Source of the DNA: Rhynchonema sp. JSB1_4
Lineage: Eukaryota > Nematoda > Chromadorea > Monhysterida > Xyalidae
Assembly: GCA_030248065.1 (NCBI GenBank)
Contig: JASAMV010008948.1
Span: 1-64,000 of the forward strand
DNA: 64,000 nt
Direction of reading: 5' to 3'
Shown: piece after piece, positions 25,101 to 44,010 of the stretch
Position numbering within the stretch: position 1 is the stretch's first letter
Layout: the number at the start of each line of letters is the position of its first letter
Notes under the pieces: model-generated
What the model was told of the DNA's origin: nothing
The model's input: only the letters and a program-made list of their open reading frames with translations
Database searches by the model: none
Translations under genes and position numbers: made by a program

Positions 25101-26226
25101 GACCCATACCGTTTTGTGGAAGAACAAAATAGGCCCATGCCATTTTGTGGATAAACAAAATGGACCCATACCGTTTTGTGAAAGAACAAAATAGGCCCAT
25201 GCCATTTTGTGGATAAACAAAATGGACCCATACCGTTTTGTGGAAGAACAAAACAGGCCCATGCCATTTTGTGGATAAACAAAATGGACCCATACCGTTT
25301 TGTGGAAGAACAAAATAGGCCCATCCCATTTTGTGGAAGAACAAAATGGACCCATACCGTTTTGTGGAAGAACAAAATAGGCCCATATCATTTTGTGGAA
25401 GAACAAAATGGACCCATACCGTTTTGAGGAAGAACAAAATGGGCCCATGCCATTTTGTGGATAAACAAAATGGACCCATACCGTTTTGTGGAAGAACAAA
25501 ATAGACCCATACCAATTTGTGGAAGAACAAAATGGATCCATACCGTTTTCTGGAAGAACAAAATAGGCCCATACCATTTTGTGGAAGAACAAGTTGAACC
25601 CATACCGTTTTGTGGAAGAGCAAAATAGGCCCATGCCATTTTGTGGATAAACAAAATGGACCCATACCGTTTTGTGGAAGAACAAAATATGTAGGCCCAT
25701 GCCATCTTGTGGATAAATAAAATGGACCCATACCGTTTTGTGGAAGAACAAAATAGGCCCATGCCATTTTGTGGATAAACAAAATGGACCCATACCGTTT
25801 TGTGGAAGAACAAAATAGGCCCATGCCATTTTGTGGATAAACAAAATGGACCCATACCGTTTTGTGGAAGAACAAAACAGGCCCATGCCATTTTGTGGAT
25901 AAACAAAATGGACCCATACCGTTTTGTGGAAGAACAAAATAGGCCCATCCCATTTTGTGAAGAACAAAATGGACCCATACCGTTTTATCGAACAGCAAAA
26001 TAGGCACATACCATTTTGTGGAAGAGCAAAATGGATCCATACCGTTTTGTGGAAGAACAAAATAGACCCATACCATTTTGTGGCAGAACAAATTGAACCC
26101 ATACCGTCTTATCTGGAAGAACAAAATGGACCCATACTGTTTTGTGGCAGAACAAAATAGGCCCATACCATTTTGTGGAAGAACAAATTGGACCCATACC
26201 GTTTTGTGGTAAAACAAAATAAGCCA
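22112..26226. repeat. 31-bp tandem array with higher-order structure, about 4.1 kb
   Basis: Two 31-bp monomer types alternate. One contains GGACCCATACCGTTTTGTGG and the other GGCCCATGCCATTTTGTGG, each ending in a six-base AAGAAC or ATAAAC tail. Marker variants recur in the same order: a 33-bp variant with AAAATATGTAGGCCCATG, and CAAGTTGAACCCATACCG at about 22750, 23405, 24340, 24932 and 25590. This implies higher-order units of roughly 590-940 bp. Because 31 is not a multiple of 3 and few monomers contain stops, long frames (up to about 960 codons, minus strand) stay open. They repeat one 31-residue peptide period and are not treated as genes. Confidence 0.9.
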
Positions 26227-26229
26227 ATA

Positions 26230-26345
26230 TAGGCAAACTACGCCAACACGAGCCCGATTTCGCAGCTGGCAGACTAGTGAAACATTCATACGTGACTTCG
26301 AGACTTGGTATTGGTCGCACAATGACCATATAAGAATTCGTCAAA
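26230..26345. mobile_element. Half MITE-1 fused to another dispersed repeat
   Basis: AGGCAAACTACGCCAACACG to GTGAAACATTCATACGTG matches one half of MITE-1. It then switches to TTGGTCGCACAATGACCATA, a sequence also found at 8420-8465. The second inverted end is missing. Confidence 0.6.
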
Positions 26346-26449
26346 TCAATCCTGATTTTCACGTTCAGTCACTCTTAACCACTGTGCTATTTGTGATTCT
26401 CACAAAACATTTTCAGCTGAAAATAATCTAGCAGAGCACACACGTTGCT

Positions 26450-26585
26450 GCGGGTCTGAAACATTTTGGTGACTGCATGCTGTGTGTGTGATCGTGCAAC
26501 GCAACGTCACTGCCCCGTCACTTTCCTGCTTCACGATTCAGGAAAAAATTCGAGCAATTCTTATAAAGGCATTGTGCGACCAATA
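26450..26585 (+). repeat. Dispersed repeat, second copy
   Basis: Partner of 21905-22045 on the other side of the 31-bp array, same orientation. 26600-28160 beyond it holds no gene I can support. Confidence 0.65.
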
Positions 26586-28164
26586 CAATCGCGTTGCTGA
26601 AATGTGCATACGACGTTTGTTTCGAAGAGGTCGTGAGCAGCTTACCAGACCCTGAAAGAAGAGGTCAGAAAACGCCAGAGCACAGTTGATGAAAAAAAGT
26701 CTTCCTGATTCTGACAAAAAAATGTCCAGCACGATAAAACAAAATTATAAGCTTATGTAGGCCACTTCACGAACAAACATTGATAATGCACCCACATGAA
26801 CGCATTTGAAAACTGAACTGCTTTCAGCACGAAGAATCGCGTGCTTCATGTAGTTTCAGGTTCAGCCATATTTCATCTGGATTCAATAAAAAACAAAAAC
26901 AATACCGCTGATAGTTGCTCATATTGCGACCGCTGCTGGTTTATACATATTTTTTCCTATCGGCAAACGGATAATAAAAAACATTCCGCTGCTTTTTCAG
27001 ACACAACAATTCGGTTGTGTATGGGTTTATGTGGCACTTTGGACAATGATTGACACAAGTGTTGAGGTGTTACATGCATACATATATAGCGCCCTATCGC
27101 CTATGCCAAACCTATTGAACTAGCAACACACGTCGACAACCATGTGGGACGACGTGCGTCAACTATTTTACAACTAGTCTGCATGTGCATACCGACCGAC
27201 ATTCCGAGGATAAACAGGCAGCCACACTGAGCGCCAAACCAACTGGCTGGTTGCATACTCCAGTTTGATTTTATTGCAATGCGCTCCTGTCGGAATCTGG
27301 CTCTGGCATCCGCCAGCGAAATGTTATTGAGGTTCGTTTGTGCACGTGTGTGTATCTGGGAACAAATGTACTCGCTAAAGTTCTCTTATCTTTCACGGCC
27401 GCAGGCAGTGGAATGTTTCATGCCACAAAAAAATGTGCACTCTCATGAAGACTGGGGTGGTATGGCCAGCCTCTGATCGAACCTGTCCCATTATCGGTGA
27501 TGAAAGTTGGAAACTGTTATCGTCAGCCGCAACATTTCATGCGAGCTGTATTGTACAGCATTGTGCTTTCTGGCTGCCAGTTGCTATCTGCTTTCACAAA
27601 TGGATTTCTAACCACTTTTCATTTTTTCCAATTTTTCTGAATTTATATTCCGACCTTTTATTGTTAACCACCAAGCGTTTTCCTCTACCTAGAGCCCCCG
27701 GGGCTACAAGTGGAAAACTCCGGCAGGTGTAGCTTTCGACCGAACTATTCGCCATTCGCCAATTTGATAAAACTTCCAACGGCAAACCATCAACAAATTT
27801 GATCACGCAAGTTCAAGGGGCAAGGTGTCGTGTTTTGACTCAAACGAATATTTTGACCGAAAAATGGAAGAAAGTCTCCTTGATAATACCTAACTTGAAA
27901 TAACTCTGCTGAGAAAAACTTATCGCTAATTTGATTGCACAGATGAAATGCTCAAATATTTACACAATAAGTTTCCATAAACAATGTAAAGATTTTTTTG
28001 ATATCACAGCCGAAGGTTATGGGATGGGTGAAGATTGAAGGAAACACGAAAATTTGACTCAACAGGGCAAATCATAATTCGTCTCACATAAATGTGACCA
28101 AAGTTGCACAATAGCGACCGGGGTTTCGAGACTCGTTTGTACAGCAGGACTTATACATATAGTA

Positions 28165-28347
28165 ACACTACGCCAACACGAGCCCGATTTCGAAGGTGCT
28201 AGATTGGTGAAACATTCATACGTGGCTGCTGATATGAGAATGTTACACGTTGTGGAATACAACGTGGCGCATGAGGATTTCTCTTTCTTTTTGTTTTGCT
28301 AGTGCACGAACTCCGAAATCGGGCTCGTGTTGGCGTAGTTTGCCTTT
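28165..28347. mobile_element. MITE-1, inverted copy
   Basis: CTACGCCAACACGAGCCCGA at the left and TCGTGTTGGCGTAGTTTGCC at the right, body reverse-complemented relative to 17441-17634 (GTGAAACATTCATACGTGGC, AATGTTACACGTTGTGG). Left end lacks the first few bases. Confidence 0.85.
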
Positions 28348-28919
28348 ATATTTTGAATTGCACGATAACTCGCAATAAATATACATGCCACAATAGGCAG
28401 AAATTTCAAAGCACGACACTGTACAGATAATCTTAGATCGCCTCGTTAGTAAAAGCACATGATACATGAACTTTGATCAGCAATAAAAAACAATTTGCAT
28501 TTGGTCTCTGATTTGCTAAAGAGACCAAAGCAGTTCGGTTGTTTCCTATTAATCTTGACCATTGTTTGTGTAAACTGATTAACACGACACTTTTAGCAAT
28601 ATTTTGGCTGAAATTCAGTCGTTGTGTCAAGTCGAACGGTGTGTATAAACAGGCACAGCAAGATTATCACCCTGATCTGGATATTGATTGATCGACTACA
28701 GCAGGTTCCCTAACTCAGTGCCCAATATATTGACATAGCGCTTGTGTATAACTGCACAAAGTTAGCTTATTAGCAGTGCCGGAAATTCGCATGCAAGTCG
28801 ATAATGCTGCGTGACTCGGCTCAGATGTTACCGTCTGCTGATATATAACGTTTAGATACCTGGCACTGACTCAGAAAACCTCTGCCTGAACATATAGTGT
28901 ACCTATACTTTATCATCAG

Positions 28920-30129
28920 CTAGGATTCATAGTGAACGTCGGTTGCCTATTGTAGTGGTGTGTCGTGGTGGAGTAATCGGCCGGACAAGCAGGGTTCGTC
29001 GAGTCAATCGGCTCATCGACAAGGATCTCGTGTTGTCTGTCGGCGGGCTGATCAAATCGCCTTTTGACCGATCGCAGTGCCGATCGACAACAATAGCAGT
29101 AGCACAGGCCGCACAGACACGCAATGATGACGCAGATGAGTGTGACCGTGAATGCGATACTGCAAACAAAATGCAAGGATGCGGATTGTGAAAGTTTGGT
29201 ACTGCTTGGTTGCCAAACAGTTGGTCTGCGGTCATTGTACAATGAAGAAAGTCATTAGAGGCTAGAGGGTGCACCGTAATGGCAAATGAGAACCGCCAAT
29301 GAGATGACAAACTCTGGGACAAAATCTGGACAGAAATTTCAAAGGTGGCGGTCATATTGGAACGGTCTCGGTATGAAGCGATCAGCACATCAGATCGGAT
29401 CAGGTGTGCAATACTAAGTGGATCCGAACCAATCCGATCCTGACAGATCCGATCACCAAGTATAGTCCGTCCCCCGGCTCATGGCACTTTGTGTTGCTGC
29501 TGGCCGACTTGTTCCCTTCCTCCACGTTCTAATGAAAGAGAAATTGAGTTTCCGAAAAAAATTATTTTTGCTCCTAAATTGCTGTCTTTATGAAAGCGAC
29601 GTGTTTTATTGATTTTAATTTAATTTAATTTTAAATTTGATCGAATTCAATCGTTTTCGGCACATTTTATTATTTTTTTCAGTTTTTTTGCAAAATCGCT
29701 CACACTCAATTTCTCTTTCATTAGAACGTGGAAGAAGGGACCAAACCAGCCAGCAGCAACACAAAGTGCCATGAGCTGGTGGACGGACTATACATAGGTC
29801 ATCATTGGCAGCAATAAGCCGCGATTACTTTATTGCTAACAAACAAATATGCGACATGAATGTCACTCACAATAACGTGTTGCCGACGCTGTACGTGCAT
29901 CGACCATTGAGCAATGTCTGGAAACAGTCGACTGACTCGAACGTACCTGGCGGACAGCTGAAACATCAAAATGTCAAAATCACGTTTGTTCGGCCGACTG
30001 TTTGCGGTTCATCAAGCCAGTATCGTTGCTGTTTGCAGAAACACACAAACGACAGTGCTGTGCCACATCGTGACCAATCAGACCTGTTCAGGGACTGTCG
30101 TCCACACGTCACCAGCACACTGCTCGCTT
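28920..30129 (-). CDS. Single-pass membrane protein with Cys-rich ectodomain, 3' exons
   Basis: Three exons in consistent phase: about 30129-30083 (SSVLVTCGRQSLN), 29957-29871 (CPPGTFESVDCFQTLLNGRC then TYSVGNTL) and 29159-28920. The last exon gives a transmembrane segment (IAFTVTLICVIIACLCGL), a juxtamembrane Cys/Tyr cluster (CYCYCC), basic residues RSALRSVKRRF, then a polar tail ending RQPTFTMNPS and a stop at 28920. This predicts an outside Cys-rich domain and a cytoplasmic tail of about 55 residues. The acceptor of the middle exon is TTTTGATGTTTCAG. The 711-bp intron holds the fold-back at 29461-29793. The N-terminal exons were not found and the family was not recognised. Confidence 0.7.
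29461..29793. mobile_element. Fold-back element in an intron (333 bp)
   Basis: TATAGTCCGTCC and GGACGGACTATA at the ends, with arms of about 80 bp (GCACTTTGTGTTGCTGCTGG, TTCTAATGAAAGAGAAATTG and complements). The middle is AT-rich. No coding potential. Confidence 0.8.
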
Positions 30130-33470
<3,341 letters not shown>

Positions 33471-33930
33471 TTCCAACTCAATCTATTATGTGGCGGCGTG
33501 CTGCATGGTTTGTGCTTTCATCACTTCGTGGCTACTATATTTGGGCGTGTTGCCAGGACACGGCGATCACACCGTGAGGCTGGGTACGCTAGTACATTAC
33601 CTGTTTGCATACTTCTTTGGTGTTTCGTGGGCCGGTTACGTACCCTAATACCTATGTACCCAAGTGTAGGTATCCTGGGATGGCAAGAGCACGTTCAAGC
33701 GAATTCGTATGCTCCGAGAATTCAATGAATGTATGTGCGTAGTGCCCTAGTGCTACTTTGGCTGGCGAAACCGGTTCATCGGCTGTGTTCAGTGGCGTAG
33801 GAGAGGGGGTACCTGTAGGGGGCGCCTGTGCACAGATACCCCCTTACCCACACAACTTGTGTTCAGCAGTCATGCAATGGTATACTGTACGTGCAGCTAA
33901 TCATTGAACCACATTATATGTATTCATGTA

Positions 33931-34321
33931 CAGGGTGTCTCAAAAGTTCCCTGTCACTTTTATTTGCTGGTCATAACCAATGTTGCAGTAGTTGAATTCA
34001 AATCGAATCATCGGGCAATTCTAAGCATGATAAATGGCCAAAATATCTGCATGCGTCGCTTGCCTGATGATTCAAGGCCACTTTATACAGCGTGGTTGCA
34101 TCCATTCAATCTATTCCTTCCAGCTTTTGCTAAAAGTGACGCAACCAAGCTTTACAAACTGGCCTTGAATCATCAAGCAAGCCGTGTATGTCTGCGTTGT
34201 GTATTTATGATACGCTGAATCCCCCAAAGATCCCATTATGCTATAAACCAATTTAAATTCAACCACCGTAATGTTAGACAATGCATGCAAATAAGTGACA
34301 GGCTACTTTTGAGACACCTTG
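33931..34321. mobile_element. Mariner-type MITE (391 bp)
   Basis: CAGGGTGTCTCAAAAGTTCC at the left, ACTTTTGAGACACCTTG at the right, flanked by TA on both sides. The CAGGGTG-(T/C)C(T/C)CAAAAGT terminus is typical of Tc1/mariner relatives. The interior has no transposase. Confidence 0.85.
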
Positions 34322-34329
34322 TACTTCAT

Positions 34330-37300
34330 ACCAGAAATGACCGAGATCAAAGGCACTATCGTTCATGTATGGAAGACTGAATGGTGAACCTCGTATCCAA
34401 TGAATGTTAGCGTAGCGACGTAAGCGCACTTTAAGCAGATATTCGTGGAGCTTTAGGGCTCACTTTCACTGCTCTGTGAGAGGTCACAGACAAACTGAAT
34501 GGAGCCAATCATTATCCAAAGATTCTGGGCGGATCCAATGTGACAATGTGAAAGTTGTGCCACCCTATGTATAAGATTTAGTCTGATTGGTTTCACGTCT
34601 AACTGTTCGTCAATAAGAACAAATGATAGAAGCTACGTGTAGCGTAATCATTGTTAATTCAAAGTGAAATACAACGAGCCTCTAATCAACGCATACATCC
34701 GTTTGTGAGCGGTCGTAATATGATCTGATTTGCAGGACTAGGACATTATTGCGTGGGCCGGGTCACTAGAGCTTGGCCGAGACACTGACTCATTTATGTG
34801 TCCCATGAGGGTAACGTACCTACCTTAGGGTAGTGTATTGCAAATGAGAAACGGAAGTCCACTCATGGTCATTACATGTGTCGCATGTACGAGAGGCTTC
34901 CGAGCACGCAAATGCTTTGTGAAATAAAACCTAATACGTTCAACTGAAAAAATCTATCATCAATATACATGGTCCAAATAATTTTTGTCCTTTGTGTGTT
35001 CTTGGTTTTCTGGCACGGAATGCGGAAATGCGTATTTGATTGCGTCCAGCTTTGCTGGCGATTAGTATGATCAATATGATGCGCACTTTTAGCACTCGGT
35101 GTATCTGGATCGCGGTTTTCGAAAATCCTGAATTTACATTCGTAAAACGTGCCACACAACATTATTGGAGGTAAATAATGAATGCCAACAAAGATAGCCA
35201 AGGGTTTTATACAATCATCTCTAATGCAGGCAGATCCAGTCAAAATTGCTCGGCGTACACATATGCAAAATGCAAACCATGATGCATAATTTTGTAGTAC
35301 TACAAAGAAGCGCGCGTGCATGTTCATGCATATGTAATAAAGATGACATAAAGCGAAAAATAGTCGGAAAACAAAAGCGGTCTTCGTATGAGAGGGACAG
35401 TACACCTTTACCCTCTTCACCAAACCAGCCTGAAATTCTCATGTTTCCGAGACAAAACAATTTACGAATCGTGAGCAACATTGTTCGTCACAAAAGTCAG
35501 TACTTCCGAAAAACCGGGAACTACATAGTTTACTTCATTGAAAACAAATGCATAATGCACCTATATCTGAAAAAACATGGACAAAACCACTTGGGGTCAA
35601 AAATACTGAGGATGTGCACCAAATGCAGCATAAAAAAGAAAAAAACAGAAAAAAGAAAAAAGAAAGAAAAAAAAAAAAAAAGATGGGAGCTAAAAAACCA
35701 CGAACCAGAGTGGCTAACAGAAGTAGACAAGCGCATGAAAATGATGTCGTTCAAAGTATGTATTCTGATACAGTGAGCATATCGAAAAATAAAACTTTTG
35801 CGTGCTGGTCTTATAGTTTGTTTGTTTGTTTGACAGAAGGCAGTTCAAGATCATATTGCTGCTTGAACATGCCCAGGTCCAAAAAACCCAAACACAAGCC
35901 ACATTTTTTGTGCCAAAAAGAAAAATGGATCATCATTAAAGCATTTTAAAATGCATATCAGACGCATATTCTAAAAAAACGACAGAAACTCCTACGTAAG
36001 ATTTGCATCATTGTTCAGCAAAAGCGTTTGAACGACTTGCACAGGCCAAATATTGGGCTCAAACGCTCAAAGTGATGTACAACTACAGTACTGTATATAC
36101 GTAGAGTCAGCCCGCAACTTGATATAGGCAAGGCGAACCGGAGTGTTCAGGGAAATAAATTAGATTTGAGAGTCTGCTTTCAAACATGCTCCGGTTCAAC
36201 TTTGCAATGTCGCGCTGCGTGGTCGAAATTAGCATTTTGCCCTTCTACAGAACTGGTCTGTTCATCTTTTGCTCAGATGGATCGAAGAAACGTCAAATGC
36301 AGCTGCTGTGCTCGTTTGACCAAAAAATGGTCGCGCTTCTTGGCGTAACACGATAGCAACAAGATACATACCTATTTTCTAACGGCACTTATACTTTTTC
36401 GTGATTATTGGTACCATATATGCCGAACGTAAAGCACCAAAATCAGAAACGAACAAAAAACGCTGCGCTACACGATAACTGACAAGCGCAGATCAGATCC
36501 TTATCAGTACGGGTCAGCCACGTACAGGAACTACAGCTTTTTGAGCAGCATAAAGATTGTGATTGTGTGACAGCGGCACTTTATCTAGTTGATGACGTCA
36601 TAAGGGTAAGTACAAAGCGGGGAACGACTGCGCACAGGCAATCAGACGCATTGATAAAAGTGTATATACAGTGCACGGTACGGTGGTGTTGGAAAGCCGT
36701 GAAGGGATAACATGAACAAGGGACACAAAAAGGAGTTGCATGTCAGTGTACTCTCGTTTAATGACCCGGTCCCATAGTGAATATTTCTGAAAAAAATTTT
36801 GGTCCCCAATTTGATAAACCTCCTATTTGCTACATGATGGCGATGGAAAATGGAAGGTCTGATCGTGTCCCGATATAGACGGTAGACTAGACTGTATCGA
36901 AATAAAGTTCTTGATACAGTACCCAAAAAAACTGTGCAAAACCAGAATCTGGTAACCTCCATGATTCGTCTTTGGTCTGATACAGTGCCGCAGCGGTTTT
37001 AGCTGGCTGGATTATTGCACATAAGCTGCTGCCAAAGATGGATGGGTAATGTCGCCCGTTGGTGAACATGCCTGCCAAATCAGGGTACTGGTAAAGTTCG
37101 GCCACTGCAGTGTTTTTGGACTTACACACAGCAGGATTGTACACGTTCAGAATTGGGCGCCTAAGACTGAGACAAGTGTGAACCCAAGTCACTGTTGTGG
37201 ACGAGCTTTACCAGTACCGCAGACTGCACAGCGCGGTTTAGAGGGTGAGTGAATGAACGGTCTGCGTTTGTGCGTCAGGCGACCAAATCCCTGTTAAACT

Positions 37301-40300
37301 CAATGAAAACAGCCCAGATCCGGGGCGCCGGGTTTTGAACGGCATTTAGTACACATTGCACGCACAGCAATGCACTTCCGGTTATTAGGCTGTATGGAGC
37401 GAATAAATATCAAGAGAAAGAAGTTGTTTAAATGAATAATAGAGACCGTAGAACAGAACGGAAATCGAAAACAAATGGCTTGAGCAGAACACCGACTCCG
37501 GGTGAGCTTGATTTATGCAACGAACTCAAATTGTCAACAGCAATACCAACAGCATGAAAAATAGAAAGCCGCGCATAATGAAGCCAACAAATCCAGCAAA
37601 GTGTATTTTGAATTTTTGCTACGATATTTTTCGCGACTGATGATGCACTCCTCTCGGTTGCTGTGATAGTGGTCCGAGGTTTAAAGCCTGCCGTGTCCCC
37701 ATAATGTTTGGTGTGGCTTGGAGCGGAGGATCACAATGCTTTAAATTCAGTGTTGTATTTTGAGTGGCCTGTCATTAAAATTTTCGGGAACATTCCAACA
37801 CAAAAACACGTTGAAACCAGGGGTTGAAACAGATGCGAACCCAAAAAATTGTTTCGTGCGTCATAACCAAGATCGCGTGTGCTGATTTTGTGCATGCGCA
37901 GCGAGCATCAATGGAGCTCGAATAATTCTGTCAACATGTTTGACTAGCTTTTAGTGTGAGTGCCACATAATGTAGCTCAATTGGCATACACGGCTTGATG
38001 CTTCCATTATTACATGCTTACAACAGACTGGTGTTAAGTGAGTGCCAGCCGACAAAATCGTACACATGTACATGTTTACTAGGTTACCTGCTGATGCACA
38101 TAGGTATGTATATGTGGCCCATTGGTGTGAGGTTTGGACGCATGTGTTGCGTCACGAGACACAGACGCAGTACCCTCGTACTGCTGACATGATCGGGACT
38201 CGGTCTTTTCAGACACATAATTATGAAACGAACAAATTTGGGTCCAAGATACAGTATATCATTTGCATAGCGGCGCGTTCAAACATATTCACCAGAGATG
38301 GCTACCAGGGTACAACACCAGCTTGCGCGTTGAACTACATATTCACTCGTGGTCGGTCACTGCCACAACTCAGTGCTCTTTCAAGAAGATTGTTCAATGT
38401 TCACTGGTTAGCTGTATGCATGTATTCGATCGTGAAATCATCTTTATCTTGTTTCCCATTGATTATTGGTATCTTGACCCAAGTACCGTGCAAAGGGTAT
38501 CCGTGATTTCGAAAAAAGTTCGACTCAACCATTCACTGTTCGGAAATCTGTGCTTCATTCATTCATTATAAAATAAACAACAGACAGAAAACAACAGTAT
38601 ATAATGGTGATATAATAGTAATAATCATAAATGATTAATAATAATTATATATGGACACGCAGCATTGCAGACAGAGTGTGTAATGTGTGCTTGGTTGGTG
38701 CGTTGTGGAGGATGTCTTACAGACTTTGCCTGACAGACAAAAAAGAAGAGAGAAAAAGAGAGAAAACACACGATTTGCTCACGCAATTCTGGTTGGCATT
38801 CTCATGACGTCAAATTGGGAGACATCAAGCAATTATTTCAATCACCAAGCAATGTAGTCACATTATACCAAATCAATCAATCAATAGTAAAGTGTTCTCC
38901 CGGACTTGCCCGTTCAATATAATCAGCAAACAAATTCCCAATGCAAATTCTATATACCTATATGGCCCGACACAAAACAAGCAGTAAACAGTAGGAAACA
39001 CTGGTTGATGTTGCACACATGTTCGGAGCGAGCGGTCCAGCAAAGGACAAGACCAACATAAAACATTTTTTGGGATACACAAGTTCGGAGTGCGCTATTG
39101 CGAGGATAGAGCTCGAAATTTGCGTCAACATTCACATTGCACCAACATTTCAACATATTTTTTCGAGCTTCATCAGTGCAACAAAAAAGCACAATTAATG
39201 CTTCAGATACAGTATAGTCAGTGACTAACAACCTATTCGTCCCGCTTTGCTGACGCGTACAGAACAAAACGCAAAAATGGAATTTGGAATACAATTGAAC
39301 AATTTTGTGTGAACCACGGGCGAAAAAGTCAAATTCGTGAGCCGCAACCGCAAGGACTGAGCTAGTCTCGCCCTCGCGCAATAATTGGGCTCAATAAAAA
39401 ATAAATTGACAATACAATACACCTTCAGTTAAACCGAATGAATATGCACTGTGACAACTCCACAAATTTTACGAGTCATTCAAATAATAAAGTTCTGCCA
39501 CGTAGACGAAAAGTAGGATAGGAATCATGCCATTACGTTACTTTAGCCAGAAAACGACTGAAGGTGAAAGACGCACAACCGCGGAAATAAAGTCTGATTT
39601 TTCCTAGAGTAATTAGATGCAAGCGCCGGTTTATTAGATATACATTCTCAGGCATGTGGTTTTGTCTGTACACAACTTCACAGCTTTTGTAAATGGTAAA
39701 CAGCGAGTAAACTTCGCTTCGACATCGCAAAGCAAAGTGCCGAGCAGTCATCCAACAGAAACAAACCAGCCAACAAACAGAGAACAAAAAACAGTCTTTG
39801 AGCACGACGGGTCTCAAAAACGATGACGACGACAAATAGAATACGAACAATAAACTGTAATTTCACAAAAAAAGAGACGGATCACAATAATGTTTTTTCT
39901 TGCGCCAGCAAAATCGAGAAAAAATAAATTGAGACAACAGAAAGGAGGACAGCTCTCAGTTCCCTTCACACACACGATCATGAATGAATAAATTACTCAT
40001 CTGCCTGCCTTAGAATGAGCGAGCACAAAATAATAAATAATTTTCACGTACCAGGCAGAATATTGATGTAGTTCTGTGCTAGGGAATCGATACTTAGAAA
40101 TAATCACGGGTATTGGTACTCAAAGGTTCATTGTGGCTTCAGCGCTCACAGTGAAAGCAAACCAAAGCGACACAACTTTGAGAGACAGGGAAAAGCTGCA
40201 TTAAATAGTGCGCTCCAGTTGCGAAAGTGCGTGACAAAAACGTGAACAGGTGTTTGAGTGTGATATGGAACAATTTGAAGCCTACTCTCAACAATTTTAA

Positions 40301-40520
40301 CTGCTGAAAACTAAAATAATGTATTCACTTCGCTTACCAACAAAACCATCAAAAAGACCCAATGAAGAAAAACCAAATTCGAATTGTGCAACAATCAGGA
40401 AAAACAGCAAGCATCAATGTTCTGAATGTGTGTGTATGTATTGTTTATATCGTTTATAATAACTGATAATTATATGGTCTAATAACAACATTTATTATTT
40501 TAGCGGACGTGGTGTGGTGC
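34330..40520. other. Long stretch without a supported gene
   Basis: About 6.2 kb in which I find no convincing gene. A minus-strand frame at 37110-36950 (AELYQYPDLAGMFTNGRHYP preceded by CTGCAG) could be an isolated exon but has no partner. 35630-35690 is an A-rich simple tract. The rest is ordinary non-coding sequence. Confidence 0.45.
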
Positions 40521-43463
<2,943 letters not shown>

Positions 43464-44010
43464 TTATGCACTAATCGAATGTGTGATCGATTATTTTAGT
43501 TGTTATCACAGTTTGGTTATTCACGGAACAAGGCCAAAGTCCTGTTGATTCCGCCAATTCCAATGCAGAGATCAGGGCCTCGAGAAATTTGTTGAGTTCA
43601 GAATAACAGGTGTTGGGTATTGCACGCGTTTCAAAATTCAAATATTTGACGGTATGAATGTGGTGCTGGGATTGCAGGCGTTCGTATTGGATCTGAAGGA
43701 AATAATCACAAATCGTTGAGAAAGTTGTCATCGCCATCGTTCACATGTAACTGCTAGCTAAACAATGTGAACATTTGCAGAATGCAAAACATTCACAAGA
43801 GCAAGTTTTGCATTTCATGAGTGACACACCTACGTGATCATCGCCTCAGGCCGTGTTCGAACGAGATTGGTTTTTAAGGCCAATAGTTTTGTCAAGCAAT
43901 AATACATTAGCCCCAAATGAGTGCGAGAAATAATACATGCGGATGCGATATGATGAAAGGCTTTGACGACACTACTATAAGCCGACACTACATACCCCCC
44001 AGCCCCCAGG

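Noticed and set aside
22112..26226. CRISPR-like regular spacing of repeats
   Set aside because: There are no unique spacers; both halves of each 62-bp pair are repeats, and the genome is that of an animal.
22039..26322. Long open reading frames of about 390-966 codons on the minus strand
   Set aside because: They are read-through of the 31-bp tandem array in several frames at once, with a 31-residue period and no start context or splice structure. No sign of selection for one frame.
36887..37192. 101-codon minus-strand frame as a gene
   Set aside because: Partly protein-like and preceded by CTGCAG, but alone, with no partner exons or recognisable family. Mentioned only as a possible isolated exon.
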